A DNA stretch of 25,817 nucleotides from Acanthamoeba lenticulata (taxonomy: Eukaryota > Discosea > Longamoebia > Acanthamoebidae). The position numbers were made by a program, and so were the translations under genes. Positions 1 to 9,117 of this stretch are shown here, in pieces. The notes beneath the pieces were generated by a model. The model was not told where the DNA came from. It saw nothing but the letters and a program-made list of their open reading frames with translations, and did not search any database. Location: NCBI GenBank assembly GCA_002179805.1, contig NAVB01001754.1, positions 1 through 25,817 on the forward strand, read 5' to 3'. How positions within the stretch are numbered: the first letter of the stretch is position 1; each line of letters opens with the position of its first letter.

Positions 1-90
1 CTCTCTTCTTCTCCCTCGTCGTGACCCATGCACGTGATTGGTTGCATATAATAATGTTTTTATTTATTCTTATTGTCATTTGACTGCCAG

Positions 91-1125
91 ATATGACTGG
101 GATCTGGTCACGACGATCACGCTCTTCACCGACTCGATCGACCCCGAGTTATTGTGCCACGCGCACTCCAAGAAGGTCCTTCTTGCCTCTCTCTCTCTCT
201 CTCTCTCACTCACTCTCTTTGCCTGACCTTTTGTGCTCATCCCTCGCCACAACCGCAGGTCCGAGTCGTGTGGGGCGCGGCCTTCCCGGTGGCCAACCTC
301 ACCAACGCCGCACAAAGGTAGCGAGTCACGCACACGCACACGCACACGCACACACGCGCGCACACGCCCACGCGCCAAAGTGCACACTGACCACGGGCCA
401 CGGCGTGAAGGCGTGAGTGGGTCAAGGCCCAGGCGGCCCGTGTGAAGGACACCTTCACGGATGGCATCAACGTCGACATCGAGGACGCCCTCAAGGACGG
501 CCAAACGCTGGAGCGCAAGCTGCTCACCGCGCTCATGTTTGAGCTCAAGGCCGAGCTCGACCGGCAGGTCCCCGGTCACCAGCTCACCTTTGACGTCGCG
601 TGGAATCCCAACTGCGTGGACGAGCGCTGCTACGACTACAAGGCCCTGGCCGAGGTCACCGACTTCCTGTTTGTGATGGCCTACGACATGCAAAGCCAGA
701 TTCCGGCCTCCAAGTGCATTGCTGGGCCTAACTCGGGCTACAACCGTGCTGAAGAGGTAATTGCACACTCATGTTGGAGTGCGGTGTTTGTTTGTTTATT
801 TTTATATATGTATATATTTATCTATTAAGATTTTTAGTTTTAGTTTTATTTATTTATGAATTGAAATGCTCATGGGTGAGCGCAGGGACTCCACGAGTTT
901 TTGCGGCTGGGCATCCGGTCCGACCAGCTCGTGCTGGGCCTCCCCTGGTGCGTTGCGCCTGGCCAACGCCACGAGCCGAGTGGCTCCTGATTTCATGCCC
1001 TTCCGTCGTGGTCGCGGTTGTGGTTGGGGGCAGGTATGGGCGGGACTACCCGTGCATCAATCCGGCCAACCTGACCACCTGCCCGATCCAGCCGGTGCCC
1101 TTCCGCGGCGCCCCGTGCAGGTCAC

Positions 1126-1165
<40 letters not shown>

Positions 1166-1739
1166 TTCTCTCTTTGCCCCAGGTCACCTCAAACGACGAC
1201 TTCTGACTCCTCCTCGCGAACCTGACAGTGACGCCGTGGCGCCTGAGCTCGACTACAAGGACCTTATCCGCATCCTGAGCGGCCCAGAGGCCATCACCCA
1301 TCGCCAGTACGTCTCTTTCTCTCTTCTTTTCAAGACAGCGACCTTCTTGCTCGACCTCGTGCGTGCAGCAGCTCATGTAGCTGCTGTGTGTCTCTCTCTC
1401 CAGGTGGGACGCCGCGGCCAAGTCGCCGTGGTTTGACTACCGGACCAGCCGTGGGGCCGTCCACCAGCTCTGGTACGACGATGTGGAGAGCCTCACCCTC
1501 AAGTGCGAGCTCGCCAAGTCTCTGCGCCTTCGCGGTACGCCCCGGCCTCAGAATACAAATGAAACCAAAAAATGAACAAAAAACAAAAACTAAAACTAAA
1601 ACAAAAACAAAAACAAAAACAAAAACAAAAAAAAAAAACAAAAACAGGAGTGGGCATGTGGGACGCTGATGCGCTGGACTATTCCAACAAGACGCAGGCG
1701 CAGCAGATGTGGGGCACCTTCCGCTCCTTCCTCCACTGA
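91..1739 (+). CDS. CTBS: Di-N-acetylchitobiase-like glycoside hydrolase family 18 (5' end outside window)
   Basis: Partial gene, 3' part only. Proposed exons are 91-175, 259-317, 411-756, 886-947, 1034-1120, 1229-1306, 1404-1534 and 1648-1739 (TGA); all phases agree. The product resembles lysosomal chitobiase, which removes the reducing-end GlcNAc from the chitobiose core of Asn-linked glycans. The GH18 catalytic motif reads DGINVDIED, with the acid/base Glu at 481-483. Further family landmarks are TFDVAW, DFLFVMAYDMQSQ, LGLPWYGRDYPC, PFRGAPCSDA and the closing GVGMWDADALDY. I infer family membership from these recalled motifs. The first exon begins at an AG acceptor just before YDWDLVTT, so at least one upstream exon (signal peptide and the first strand of the barrel) is missing at the left edge. 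Introns are rich in CT, CA and AAAAC simple repeats. Confidence 0.88.
187..207. repeat. (CT)n microsatellite in chitobiase intron
   Basis: Uninterrupted CT dinucleotide run inside the intron 176-258, lying upstream of the acceptor, where it may act as part of a polypyrimidine tract. Confidence 0.85.
329..378. repeat. CA/CG alternating purine-pyrimidine tract in intron
   Basis: About 50 bp of nearly perfect CA, CG and ACGC alternation inside the intron 318-410, directly before the exon that carries the GH18 active site. The composition is of the kind that can adopt Z-DNA. Confidence 0.8.
1126..1175. repeat. (CT)n microsatellite in chitobiase intron
   Basis: Long CT run broken by two TTTC units, inside the intron 1121-1228. 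It would be a likely length polymorphism between strains. Confidence 0.85.
1576..1645. repeat. AAAAC/AAAACT pentamer-type repeat in intron
   Basis: About 70 bp of A-rich AAAAC and AAAACT units filling most of the intron 1535-1647. The acceptor CAG lies at its end. This contrasts with the pyrimidine-rich tracts of the other introns of the gene. Confidence 0.8.
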
Positions 1740-2203
1740 GCATTACCGACAAGGCCAACTTCTCGGGCCAGGATTCTCGTTTGTAAACCATGATGGCCAG
1801 AAAAAGGACAGCTGTGCACTTGCGATGTTGTTGTGCACACGGTGAGCTGCTGGATGACAAAGGTCGAGCAGAGAAGGGCAGGTGGACAAGCGTCCAGAAC
1901 TCGACCAGCATCGAACGGGATCAGTAGATTTCATTCGAGGGGTCCCCAGAGCCCCAGCCACAGGGTCGACACGCGCACAGCTGCTCGCACACGCGGCCTT
2001 GCCAGCGTCAGCCACGTTTGTCTGAGCACAGGGAAAGCGGAGACGGTTGCTTTCCTTTCAGGGCGCTCGTTTTCGTGAGGGTTTTTTCCTGACGCTGCTT
2101 GGCGGCACTTTTGCCTGAAGGCATCCCAGCAGGCAACAACCACCAACAAAAAGCCCCAGCCGCCACCACGTTCAACATAAAAACTGATCCAAGCACACCA
2201 GCG
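1740..2203. other. Intergenic region between chitobiase and metallophosphoesterase
   Basis: 464 bp holding the 3' UTR of the chitobiase gene and the promoter of the next gene. I see no RNA gene, convincing reading frame or clear TATA element here. Confidence 0.5.
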
Positions 2204-3511
2204 ATGCAGCAGCCTCGTGCTCCACCTTCCGACTCGACCTCCCTGTTTCAGGTTCAGATTATGTCGGACCTCCACATCGAGTTTCCAAACACGCTCAACC
2301 TCCTGCCCTCCTTCGAGCCCCGTTGCCCCAGCCTGGTAGGCGCTCTACATGGTAGCTACTACTACACTTCGCTTCACTGACACACAACATGGGGTCGTGC
2401 GTGCTGTGTTTGTAGGCTCTGCTTGGTGTACGGGCCGGTTGTCTGAAGCTTGCGTTTTCGAGTGCCAACCACAACATGTGAATGGTGCGTGTGGTTGCCA
2501 TCGTGCAGGACATTGGCCAGCCGCGCAAGAAGGACTACCTCCACTTCCTCAAGACCCAGGCCGAGCGGTTCGAGAACGTGTTCGTGGTCACAGGCAACCA
2601 TGAGTACTACGCGTCCGACCGTGATACCGTCCACCGCGAGCTGTCCGAGTTCTGCAGCGGGATACCCAACCTCCACTTTCTCCAGATGAGCTCTGTCCTC
2701 CTCGAACACAATGGTTTGGTTGTTGTTGTTGTGTATTTTGTTTGTGCCATGTAGTACTCAACCGCTACACAAAACAACAACACCAGGCCACAAGGTGCGC
2801 GTGATGGGCACCACGCTGTGGCATCATTGCCCCGAGGATCAGTTCGGCCAGGTCGAGCGCACGATGAACGACTACACCATGATCGGTGTCCGTGAAGGGG
2901 ACGAGGTGAAGAAGCGACGGCTAAAGGCGGCCGACACCAACCGGTGGCACGCGGAGGAGGTGGCCTGGCTCAAGGCCGAGATCAAGAAGGCCAAAAAGGC
3001 CGGCGAGGCCGCCGTCGTGCTCACACACCACCTGCCCTCCCATCGGATGATGTGGGGCGGGCTGGGTTCAGCACAAACCTGGAGTCGATGATCAAGTCGC
3101 CCATCATCTTCTGGGGCTATGGCCATACAGTACGACGCGCCGCTTGAACAAGAGTAGCAAAGCCCTGTGGTGGTGTTGACAGTGGCGCGTCGTGTCGTGT
3201 AGCACGCGAGCTACCAAGGGTTGGTGAACGGTGTGGCCGTGGCCTCGAACCAGCTGGGCTACATCTTCATGGCCGAGAAGGCCGGCTTCTGGCCCGAGTT
3301 CGTGGTGACCATCGATGCCAAGGGCAAGGCCCACTACTTCCGCAATGACCCGGACAAGAACCGAAAAGAGGAAGAGGAGCGCCGAGTGAACTCAGAGGTA
3401 ATCTCTCAAACCTTCCCTTCATTGTCGCTCTCGTTAACATCTTGTCGTATGGCTGATGTACAGGTGAAAGTCGCCGCTGCGCCACCTCCCCCGCCAGCCC
3501 CCCCAGCTTGA
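2204..3511 (+). CDS. Calcineurin-like metallophosphoesterase, frame broken once
   Basis: Proposed exons are 2204-2335, 2509-2713, 2787-3129 (internal frame break), 3203-3397 and 3464-3511. The metal-binding signatures of the calcineurin-like fold appear in order: SDLHIEF (D-x-H), DIGQP (the usual GD block, its Gly lost at an uncertain splice), VVTGNHEYY (GNHE), VVLTHHLPS (distal His) and GHTH, the last recreated by splicing CAT-ACA to CAC. The start at 2204 gives a short leader before the first beta strand. The C-terminus is Lys/Glu-rich and ends in a Pro/Ala run. Between WGGL and FSTNLESM the frame changes near 3059-3068 with no plausible intron, so one base seems missing in a G-rich run. 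An AATAAA lies at 3543. Such enzymes hydrolyse phosphomono- or diesters; the substrate cannot be told. Confidence 0.8.
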
Positions 3512-3542
3512 TGTTGCAGAAAGAAAAAAACGAGCTGTCGAC

Positions 3543-3548
3543 AATAAA
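3543..3548 (+). promoter_or_regulatory. Poly(A) signal AATAAA of the metallophosphoesterase gene
   Basis: AATAAA 32 bp after the TGA, followed by a second overlapping ATAAA. Its position argues against starting the next gene at the ATG at 3563. Confidence 0.6.
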
Positions 3549-3664
3549 TAAAACTGGTTGAAATGTCTCCGCCGTCGGTTTTGGCCGTTTGGGCCCGCAA
3601 CCGAAAGCGGCCGCAGGCAGGCAAAGAACGCGCTTTCCTTTCCAGCCAGGCCAGTCTTCCACCG

Positions 3665-5588
3665 ATGGACCACCACCCGCTTGGGCGGCTGTCCGGCCCG
3701 GACGCGCATCCGCTGACGCCCAGCCCTCGCGGTGAGGGCGAGGAAGAGACTGCGCATCAGCAGCTGGTTTCGCATGACGCTCTCGGGACGGGAAATGGGA
3801 GTGAGATCGTCGATGCACGACCAGCCCAACCCCCATCATCTGTGGTGGGAGATGAACCATTTACGCCAGCGCAAGATTTGGTCGACACGGTAGAGGCCAG
3901 CAGCAAGCGGCCGCATTACGCCCTCTACGCGAATGATGTTGCGCCATCGGGCCCACCATTTGAGTTGCCGCCCCCTGTGCCGCTTCCTTCAACCTTAATC
4001 GCAAGTGAGGCCTCTGGCGAACCTGCCCTCAAGAGGCAGCGATCGGACGCTGTCAACGATGTAATGCAAGCCCCTCCCTTTTGCCATGGCCATGGTACTT
4101 TTCTGCGGGCTCCAAGGTTAAGAAATGTGAGGCTTACGTGCCCCTCCCAACCCAGATGAAGGTAGCGTGGAGGTGAACCGACTGTGGAGTGAATTCCTCG
4201 TCCTTGGGTCGCGCCGCATGGAGATTTATAATCAATTGGAGCACTATGAGGTGCACGAGGCACACAACCCGCTCTTTACCTCGCCCGATTATCGTCTCTA
4301 CAAGGAGGGCATCCTCCATCCGCCTCTGCTGGGCTCTCCAACTCCATCATCATCGTCTTCATCGCAGCATCAACATCATGACGCGGCAGAGCATCACCGC
4401 CTGCACCACCATCACCATCACCACAACCACCATCATCATCAACAACAACAACAGCATCACCAACAGCACCATCATCAACATCAACCACAACAACATCATC
4501 GGCGGCGCAAGTCGGCCGGGAGCGCGCCGACGACCCGCCTGGCGCGGCGGACCAAGGCCCGCATCCTGGTCACGGAGACGATCAGGCTGGCCACGCAGCT
4601 GACGCCCGAGGCCGCGGCCGGGGTCGTGGCCGGGCAGCAGAAGATGGCGGGCGTCAACAAGGAGCAGCTGTGGGAGGTGTTTGACGCGCTGGTGAACGCG
4701 CAGCTGCAGCCAGCCGAGCGGATCACGCACAGCTCGGCCTTCAAGTACCTCTTCTGTGGCCTCAACTACCTGGGCTACAAGGTGGAGCCGCTCTACGGCA
4801 ACGAGACCCTCCACCGCACGACCCGCAAGGGCGGCGGCACCAAGCGCCTGTCGGGCGTCATGTGGCGCGACATCGACGCGCCCGAGTCCAAGGAGGCCGT
4901 CTACGCGTGCCTCCAGTCGCTCCGCGCCTACGGCGTTGCCATCGACCTCGACAAGCTGCGCCTTCTCCTCCAGGCCTTCAAGGACGCCGACGCCGCCCTC
5001 GCCCCGCCCCGCTCTCCTCCGCCTCCACCTCAGCCTCTTCCCCTCCTCGGCGCTGTGGCCCCAGCGCCGCCACCACCGCCGTCTTCTACTTCTTCATCAT
5101 CAACTTCCTCGTCCTCACTGTCGTCTTCATCGTCATCGCCTTCGCTGTTGTCATCATCGTCTGGCGGGCGCGATGGCGTGATGGAGAAGGCCGGCGAGCC
5201 TCACGCGGCACCACCATCGCAGCACCAGCAACAGGCGGCGTACGCGCCGCTGGCGCTGCCTGTGGCCGTGCCGCCCTCCGAGATGCACTCGACGTCGTCA
5301 CCATCAGAAGTCACAACGACAACAGCGCCTTCTTCTTCGTCGTCGTCATCGCCGTTGGCGAGCACGACAGGGCCGCGACACCACCACCCAGACGGGCAAC
5401 AGCAGCAGCAGGAGGGAGGCGTGGGGGTCGTGGTGGGCGATTCCGTGACGGCGGTGGCGAGTGCGGCGGCGCAGGACGAGGACCTGCAGCAGCTCCTCAA
5501 GCTCCTGGCCAAGCAGGGCATGGTGGACAAGCTCGCCCTCCTCGTGGGCCACGCCACCAAGACCGCCACCGGTGGTCCCTCGGCGTAA
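3665..5588 (+). CDS. Unrecognised protein, conserved-looking core between low-complexity arms
   Basis: Exons 3665-4094 and 4156-5588 (61-bp intron; the phase-1 junction makes GHD-EGSVEVNRLW) give about 620 residues. I chose ATG 3665 because an in-frame ATG at 3563 lies 15 bp after the upstream poly(A) signal; the longer form would add 34 residues. I do not recognise the family. The N-terminal third is Pro/Ser-rich. A segment LWSEFLVLGSRRMEIYNQLEHYEVHEAHNP-like (split here in words: hydrophobic-charged helices) precedes a His/Gln block near residues 224-259. A non-repetitive core at about residues 274-425 runs from ARILVTETIRLATQL through AFKYLFCGLNYLGYKVEPLY to LRLLLQAFKDADAAL. Long Ser runs and a final Leu-rich helix (LQQLLKLLAKQGMVDKLALL) follow. 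A nuclear or RNA-binding role is possible from composition only. Confidence 0.7.
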
Positions 5589-5598
5589 AATAATTTAA

Positions 5599-5626
5599 TT
5601 TATTGATAAAAATAATTTTGAATAAA
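5599..5626. promoter_or_regulatory. Back-to-back poly(A) signals of a convergent gene pair
   Basis: The 44-bp gap between the stops at 5588 (+) and 5633 (-) is almost pure A/T. It holds AATAAA on the + strand at 5621-5626 and AATAAA on the - strand at 5604-5599, so the two 3' UTRs must overlap. Confidence 0.55.
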
Positions 5627-5632
5627 AAAGAA

Positions 5633-6156
5633 TTAAAAAATCAAAAGAGCTTCCCTACGAGGAGAAGAACTTGCGTAGAGGTCGAGGGAGAGTTTCCGGT
5701 GCTTGCCCCTCACGACGAAGACGTTGCCTTCAGAGGAAGGCGCGACGACGGTGTAGAAGTTGATCGGATCGAAGGAGACCGAGCACCTCTCGGGCGTGAC
5801 GTCGTCGAGATAGCACGCGACCATGCCGCAGTCGGCGTTGACGAACTGGTGCTGCGACAACGAGATGTTGTCCAGAATTTGCTGCGCGCGCTTGATGCTC
5901 TCCGGGTTGCAATCGGCACCAGGAAGCGGCGCATGTAGACGCACTTGCTCTGCACGTCACTCCAGCCGACGATCAAGAATTCGATGCGCTCGTGGGGAAT
6001 ACTTCTGCTCCGAAGCAGCAGGAGGATGGCGACGAGGTCGTCCGGTTCAAGGTCTGTTACGACCAGCACGCTTTTGGGATCCCTCTCCTCTGGCAGATGC
6101 GCCTCGGGGCATTGACCCAAGAGCGGCAACGTCGCAGGTTGGGCGTGACCATCCAT
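5633..6156 (-). CDS. Short nucleoside-hydrolase-like protein, frame broken or mini-intron
   Basis: Read from ATG 6156 to a stop at 5633, with a required frame change between about 5935 and 5875. The N-terminal half has KSVLVVTDLEPDDLVAILLL; D-L-E-P-D-D matches the D-x-x-x-D-D calcium/ribose-binding signature of inosine-uridine nucleoside hydrolases, and FLIVGWSDVQSK follows where the second strand is expected. The second half continues QILDNISLSQHQFVNADCGM and ends ASSSPRREALLIF. The whole would be about 170 residues, roughly half the usual 300, so even when joined it lacks the C-terminal catalytic part of that family. The frame change could be a one-base error, a real lesion, or a 38-bp GT-AG intron (GTGCCG to GCGCAG) that joins MRRFL to QILDN in frame. 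Family assignment is tentative. Confidence 0.45.
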
Positions 6157-6481
6157 TGTGTCTTATGTCTGCTCGGCTGCTTGCTCGACGAGAAAGCTTG
6201 CGTTTGTTTCTTCACTGATCCAAATTACCCAAGGCGATTGGCCCGTGATACGCAGTTTACCATGGAGACAAAACTACCTCTTTTTTCTTTTGGTGCCAAG
6301 CTCCTACGTAGAGAAGAACCACGCATGGAAGAGCCTCAACACCAGACCGGAGCGACGAGCGCGCTATGTGGTGCAAAGTGGTTCTCCTTGGCTGGCAGCT
6401 ATTCATGATCTCCTTTATGATGGTTCTCCAGCGAAAGCAATCACTCTGGCGTAATCTTTTTTTTTTTGCCACCTGGTGTAC
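6157..6481. other. Intergenic region between two minus-strand genes
   Basis: 325 bp holding the 3' UTR of the GDPD gene and the promoter of the nucleoside-hydrolase-like gene. I see no RNA gene or supported reading frame. An A11 run on the - strand (T run at 6458-6468) lies close to the GDPD stop. Confidence 0.45.
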
Positions 6482-8028
6482 TCAAACGGGACCATTGATC
6501 GTGGTGTAGCGCTGCGACTTGGAGCGGTGGTAGGCCCACGCGCCCACGGCAAGCCCGCCCAGGACCGCGCCGCCACCTGACACCACCCTCCGCCCATGAG
6601 AGCTCGCCAGCACCCGCGCCTCCTTGTGTGTGTGTGTGTGCGCTGCTTGCTTGGTTGCGCGCGCGTTGTGTGTGCGAGAGTGATTCTCGTTGACGTACCG
6701 GCGCTGCCGAGCGCGGCCCAGACGAGGTCGGACACAGTGAACTTGTGCGTCGAATCGTCATCGCTCGGCGGGAGCCGGCCGGCGACAAAGTCGGCCACGA
6801 AGCCCAGCACGGCGCCCGGCTGGTTGGTGATGATCCCGTCGACGCCCATCTCGATCAGCGGCACCACCTGCGTCCTGTTGTCGGGCGTCCACGCCACGAC
6901 CGGCATCATCCTGCAAGGAAGGTCCGCCAACACAAAACACACGCACGCACGCAAGGAAGCGTCATGATGAGGGCCCATTCTTTGCATTCCTCAAGTCTCT
7001 TGGACGTAGAGGCGCGCGAGGGGCGGACCGGAGGTGGGCAGCGGAGACGAAGGCCGAGCTGAGGCTGCCCGCCGACAGCGAGAACGCGTGCACGCCCTGC
7101 CCGAGCAGGTCCGCGAAGAACTTGTTGGTCGCTTCGCCTGTGAATTATATTATTTGGTAAAATAGAAAGTGAGTTTTGATTACAATACTAAATTAAAAAA
7201 TTAAAAAAAAATTAACAAGGAAAGAAAAATGGGCACCAGGCTTGGGTGCGCTGCCGAGCTTCTGCTTGACGGTGATGTTGATGTGGGCGGCGATGTCGGC
7301 GACCTGGGAGTCGGTCCAGCACGAGGCCACGACGCGGTCCTGCAGGTCGGTCGTGTTCCTCGCGGCGCTGACCTCGGCCAGGGTCTGGGCGATGTACTTG
7401 CCCAGGCCCTCGATCTTGAGGTCGAGGATCATGATGGCCGTGTCCGAGCGGTTGAGGAGCAGCTCGAGCGCCTGCCGCAGGGTCGGGATCCGGTAGTCGG
7501 CGTATTTGTCGCCAAACACCTTCGGGTAGCCCGCCGAGAAGGCCTGCAGCTCGGCCACCGTGAAGTTGGCCACCTCGCCCGTCCCGTTGGTCGTCCGGTC
7601 CAGCGTCTGCGGCGTTGGCGTGAGCACGCACCACAAGAAGAAGAAGAAGAAGATGAAGAAGAGGGTGTGGATGATGATGAGGATGGTGGTGGTGACGTAC
7701 GGCGTCGTGGATGAGCACAATGACGCCGTCGCGGGAGAGGCGGAGGTCGGTCTCGATGCCGGCGATGCCGTCGTACCCGAGCGCCTTCTGGAAGGCGGGC
7801 AGCGTGTTCTCCGGGAGCAGACCCGACGCGCCCCGGTGGCCGATCACAAACGGGCCGAACGTCGCCTCTGATGTTTTTAACGTGGTCGTCGGCGAAGGTG
7901 AGCTCATCACAAGATTTTCATCTTATGTCGATTAAATGCCAACAACGTTGTTGGAAAATGGGTGCAAGTCGCATTGTACCGGCAAAGCCACAAGCAAGCA
8001 GAAAGACCACCACGGCAAACAACTTCAT
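6482..8028 (-). CDS. Glycerophosphodiester phosphodiesterase, signal peptide and C-terminal membrane anchor
   Basis: Six exons read on the minus strand: 8028-7980, 7867-7701, 7606-7237, 7137-7029, 6910-6699 and 6576-6482, giving 333 residues with every phase consistent. Exon 1 encodes [16 protein letters not shown], a clear signal peptide. The GDPD active-site residues follow: [13 protein letters not shown] (His-Arg), [10 protein letters not shown] (Glu-x-Asp) and [15 protein letters not shown] (His), the last created by the exon 2-3 splice. [22 protein letters not shown] and VVAWTPDNR with [11 protein letters not shown] complete the TIM-barrel landmarks. A final hydrophobic segment ([13 protein letters not shown]) with a basic tail HRSKSQR predicts a type I membrane protein with its catalytic domain outside the cytosol. 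The family hydrolyses glycerophosphodiesters to glycerol-3-phosphate and an alcohol. Confidence 0.88.
7636..7662. repeat. (GAA)n tract in GDPD intron
   Basis: AAG/GAA triplet run inside the intron 7700-7607, polypyrimidine on the sense strand and placed before the acceptor, as usual for introns in this window. Confidence 0.7.
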
Positions 8029-8205
8029 CCTACCGGAAGCGAGGAGACGTGCACCAACAAGAAGACACTTAAATAAAACAACAAAAAAAACAACAAAAAC
8101 AAAAGAAAAAAAAAATGAGTTTATGTTCGTCTCTCGACCAACCGCGACACGCAACAACACGCATCCGTCCGTGACTGGCTGGTCGTAGCGACTCAAGCAA
8201 CCCGG

Positions 8206-9117
8206 TCAGTCGGCGCCGCCCTGGAGGCGCTCGGAGACCACAAACTCGGAGGTGGCGGTGGCCAGCGACGTCCTGTGCCTCCGGCCCTTGCGCACGGGCA
8301 GCGAGGCGGACGACCCCGCGAGGAGCTCAGGCAAGGCGCGCGGCGACGTCGGGCGCGGCGAGGCCCCACCACCGCCGCTACCGCCAACCACCTCGGGCGG
8401 ACTCGTCGCCCGACGGGGCGACGTGGCGGGCGACGGCGCCACCGGCAGCACGTCGCTCAGCCGCAGCATGGTCTGTGCGCCGCCGCCCAGGTTCTCGAAC
8501 AGCTGGATCGACGACCCGGTGGGCAGGCCAAAGGGCATCGCCGAGGACACGTTCTTCTTGCCGTTGCCGCGAGGCGGCACGGGCGGCGACGCCGCGGGCG
8601 ACGTCGGGGGCGGCCTGGGCGACGGCAGGTCCGTTTTCTGGAGCATCGCCTGCGCGCCGCCGCTCAGGTTTTCAAACAGGGCGAAGCTGCCCTCGCGCTG
8701 CGGCGCCGCCGGCGACGAGGACGACCCAGACGGCAACGACGGCGCAGACGATGTCGACGACTTGATTGGCGATGTCGAGGACGTGGCGGTCGATGTCGAG
8801 TACAAGAACGAGGTCGAGGCCGTGGTGTTGGGGGACGACGGCACGCTCGTGGTCGTGCTGGCCCGCTCGCGCGTTCGCGGGTTGGGCGACCCGAGCGTGG
8901 CCGTCTTCTCCATCATCTCGCGGGCGCCGCCGCTCAGATGCTGGAAAAAGTCGCCGCTGCCGCCGCGCGGCTTCGACCCGTCCCCGTTGTCGGTGCCGTC
9001 CCCAGCGGCGTTCTTCTTGCCCGCCCGGCGGTGGCCGTTGATTTTGACCCGCAGGGCGTCGTTGCTCTCGCGGAGCTGCTCGTCCATCCCGCCGGTCAGC
9101 GACTGGTAGAAGCGCCA
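8206..9117 (-). repeat. Four full and one terminal copy of an F-x-x-L-S-G-G-A motif in the RasGEF tail
   Basis: Protein-level repeats of about 18 residues at 9117-9064 (WRFYQSLTGGMDEQLRES), 8955-8902 (GDFFQHLSGGAREMMEKT), 8685-8632 (FALFENLSGGAQAMLQKT), 8508-8455 (IQLFENLGGGAQTMLRLS), and a short terminal copy at 8244-8206 (FVVSERLQGGAD then stop). Start-to-start spacings are about 54, 90, 59 and 88 residues. The linkers are Ser/Pro/Thr-rich and unrelated to each other, so the motif is conserved against a fast-changing background. Confidence 0.8.

Noticed and set aside
1..90. Coding sequence at the extreme left edge
   Set aside because: The bases before the AG at 89-90 look like an intron end (T-rich, no matching GH18 residues); nothing upstream can be assigned.
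3059..3078. A 20-bp intron restoring the metallophosphoesterase frame
   Set aside because: Far below the intron sizes seen elsewhere in the window, and it would remove the FSTNLE start that resembles the family.
4396..4500. CAT/CAC/CAA triplet array as a CRISPR-like or minisatellite array
   Set aside because: It is in-frame His/Gln codon repetition inside a gene, with no spacer-repeat structure.
7918..8196. Longer N-terminus for GDPD starting MSRYDQPV
   Set aside because: The internal ATG at 8028 gives a clean signal peptide and joins in phase to the GDPD exon; the upstream part is Phe/Val-rich translation of an A-rich leader.
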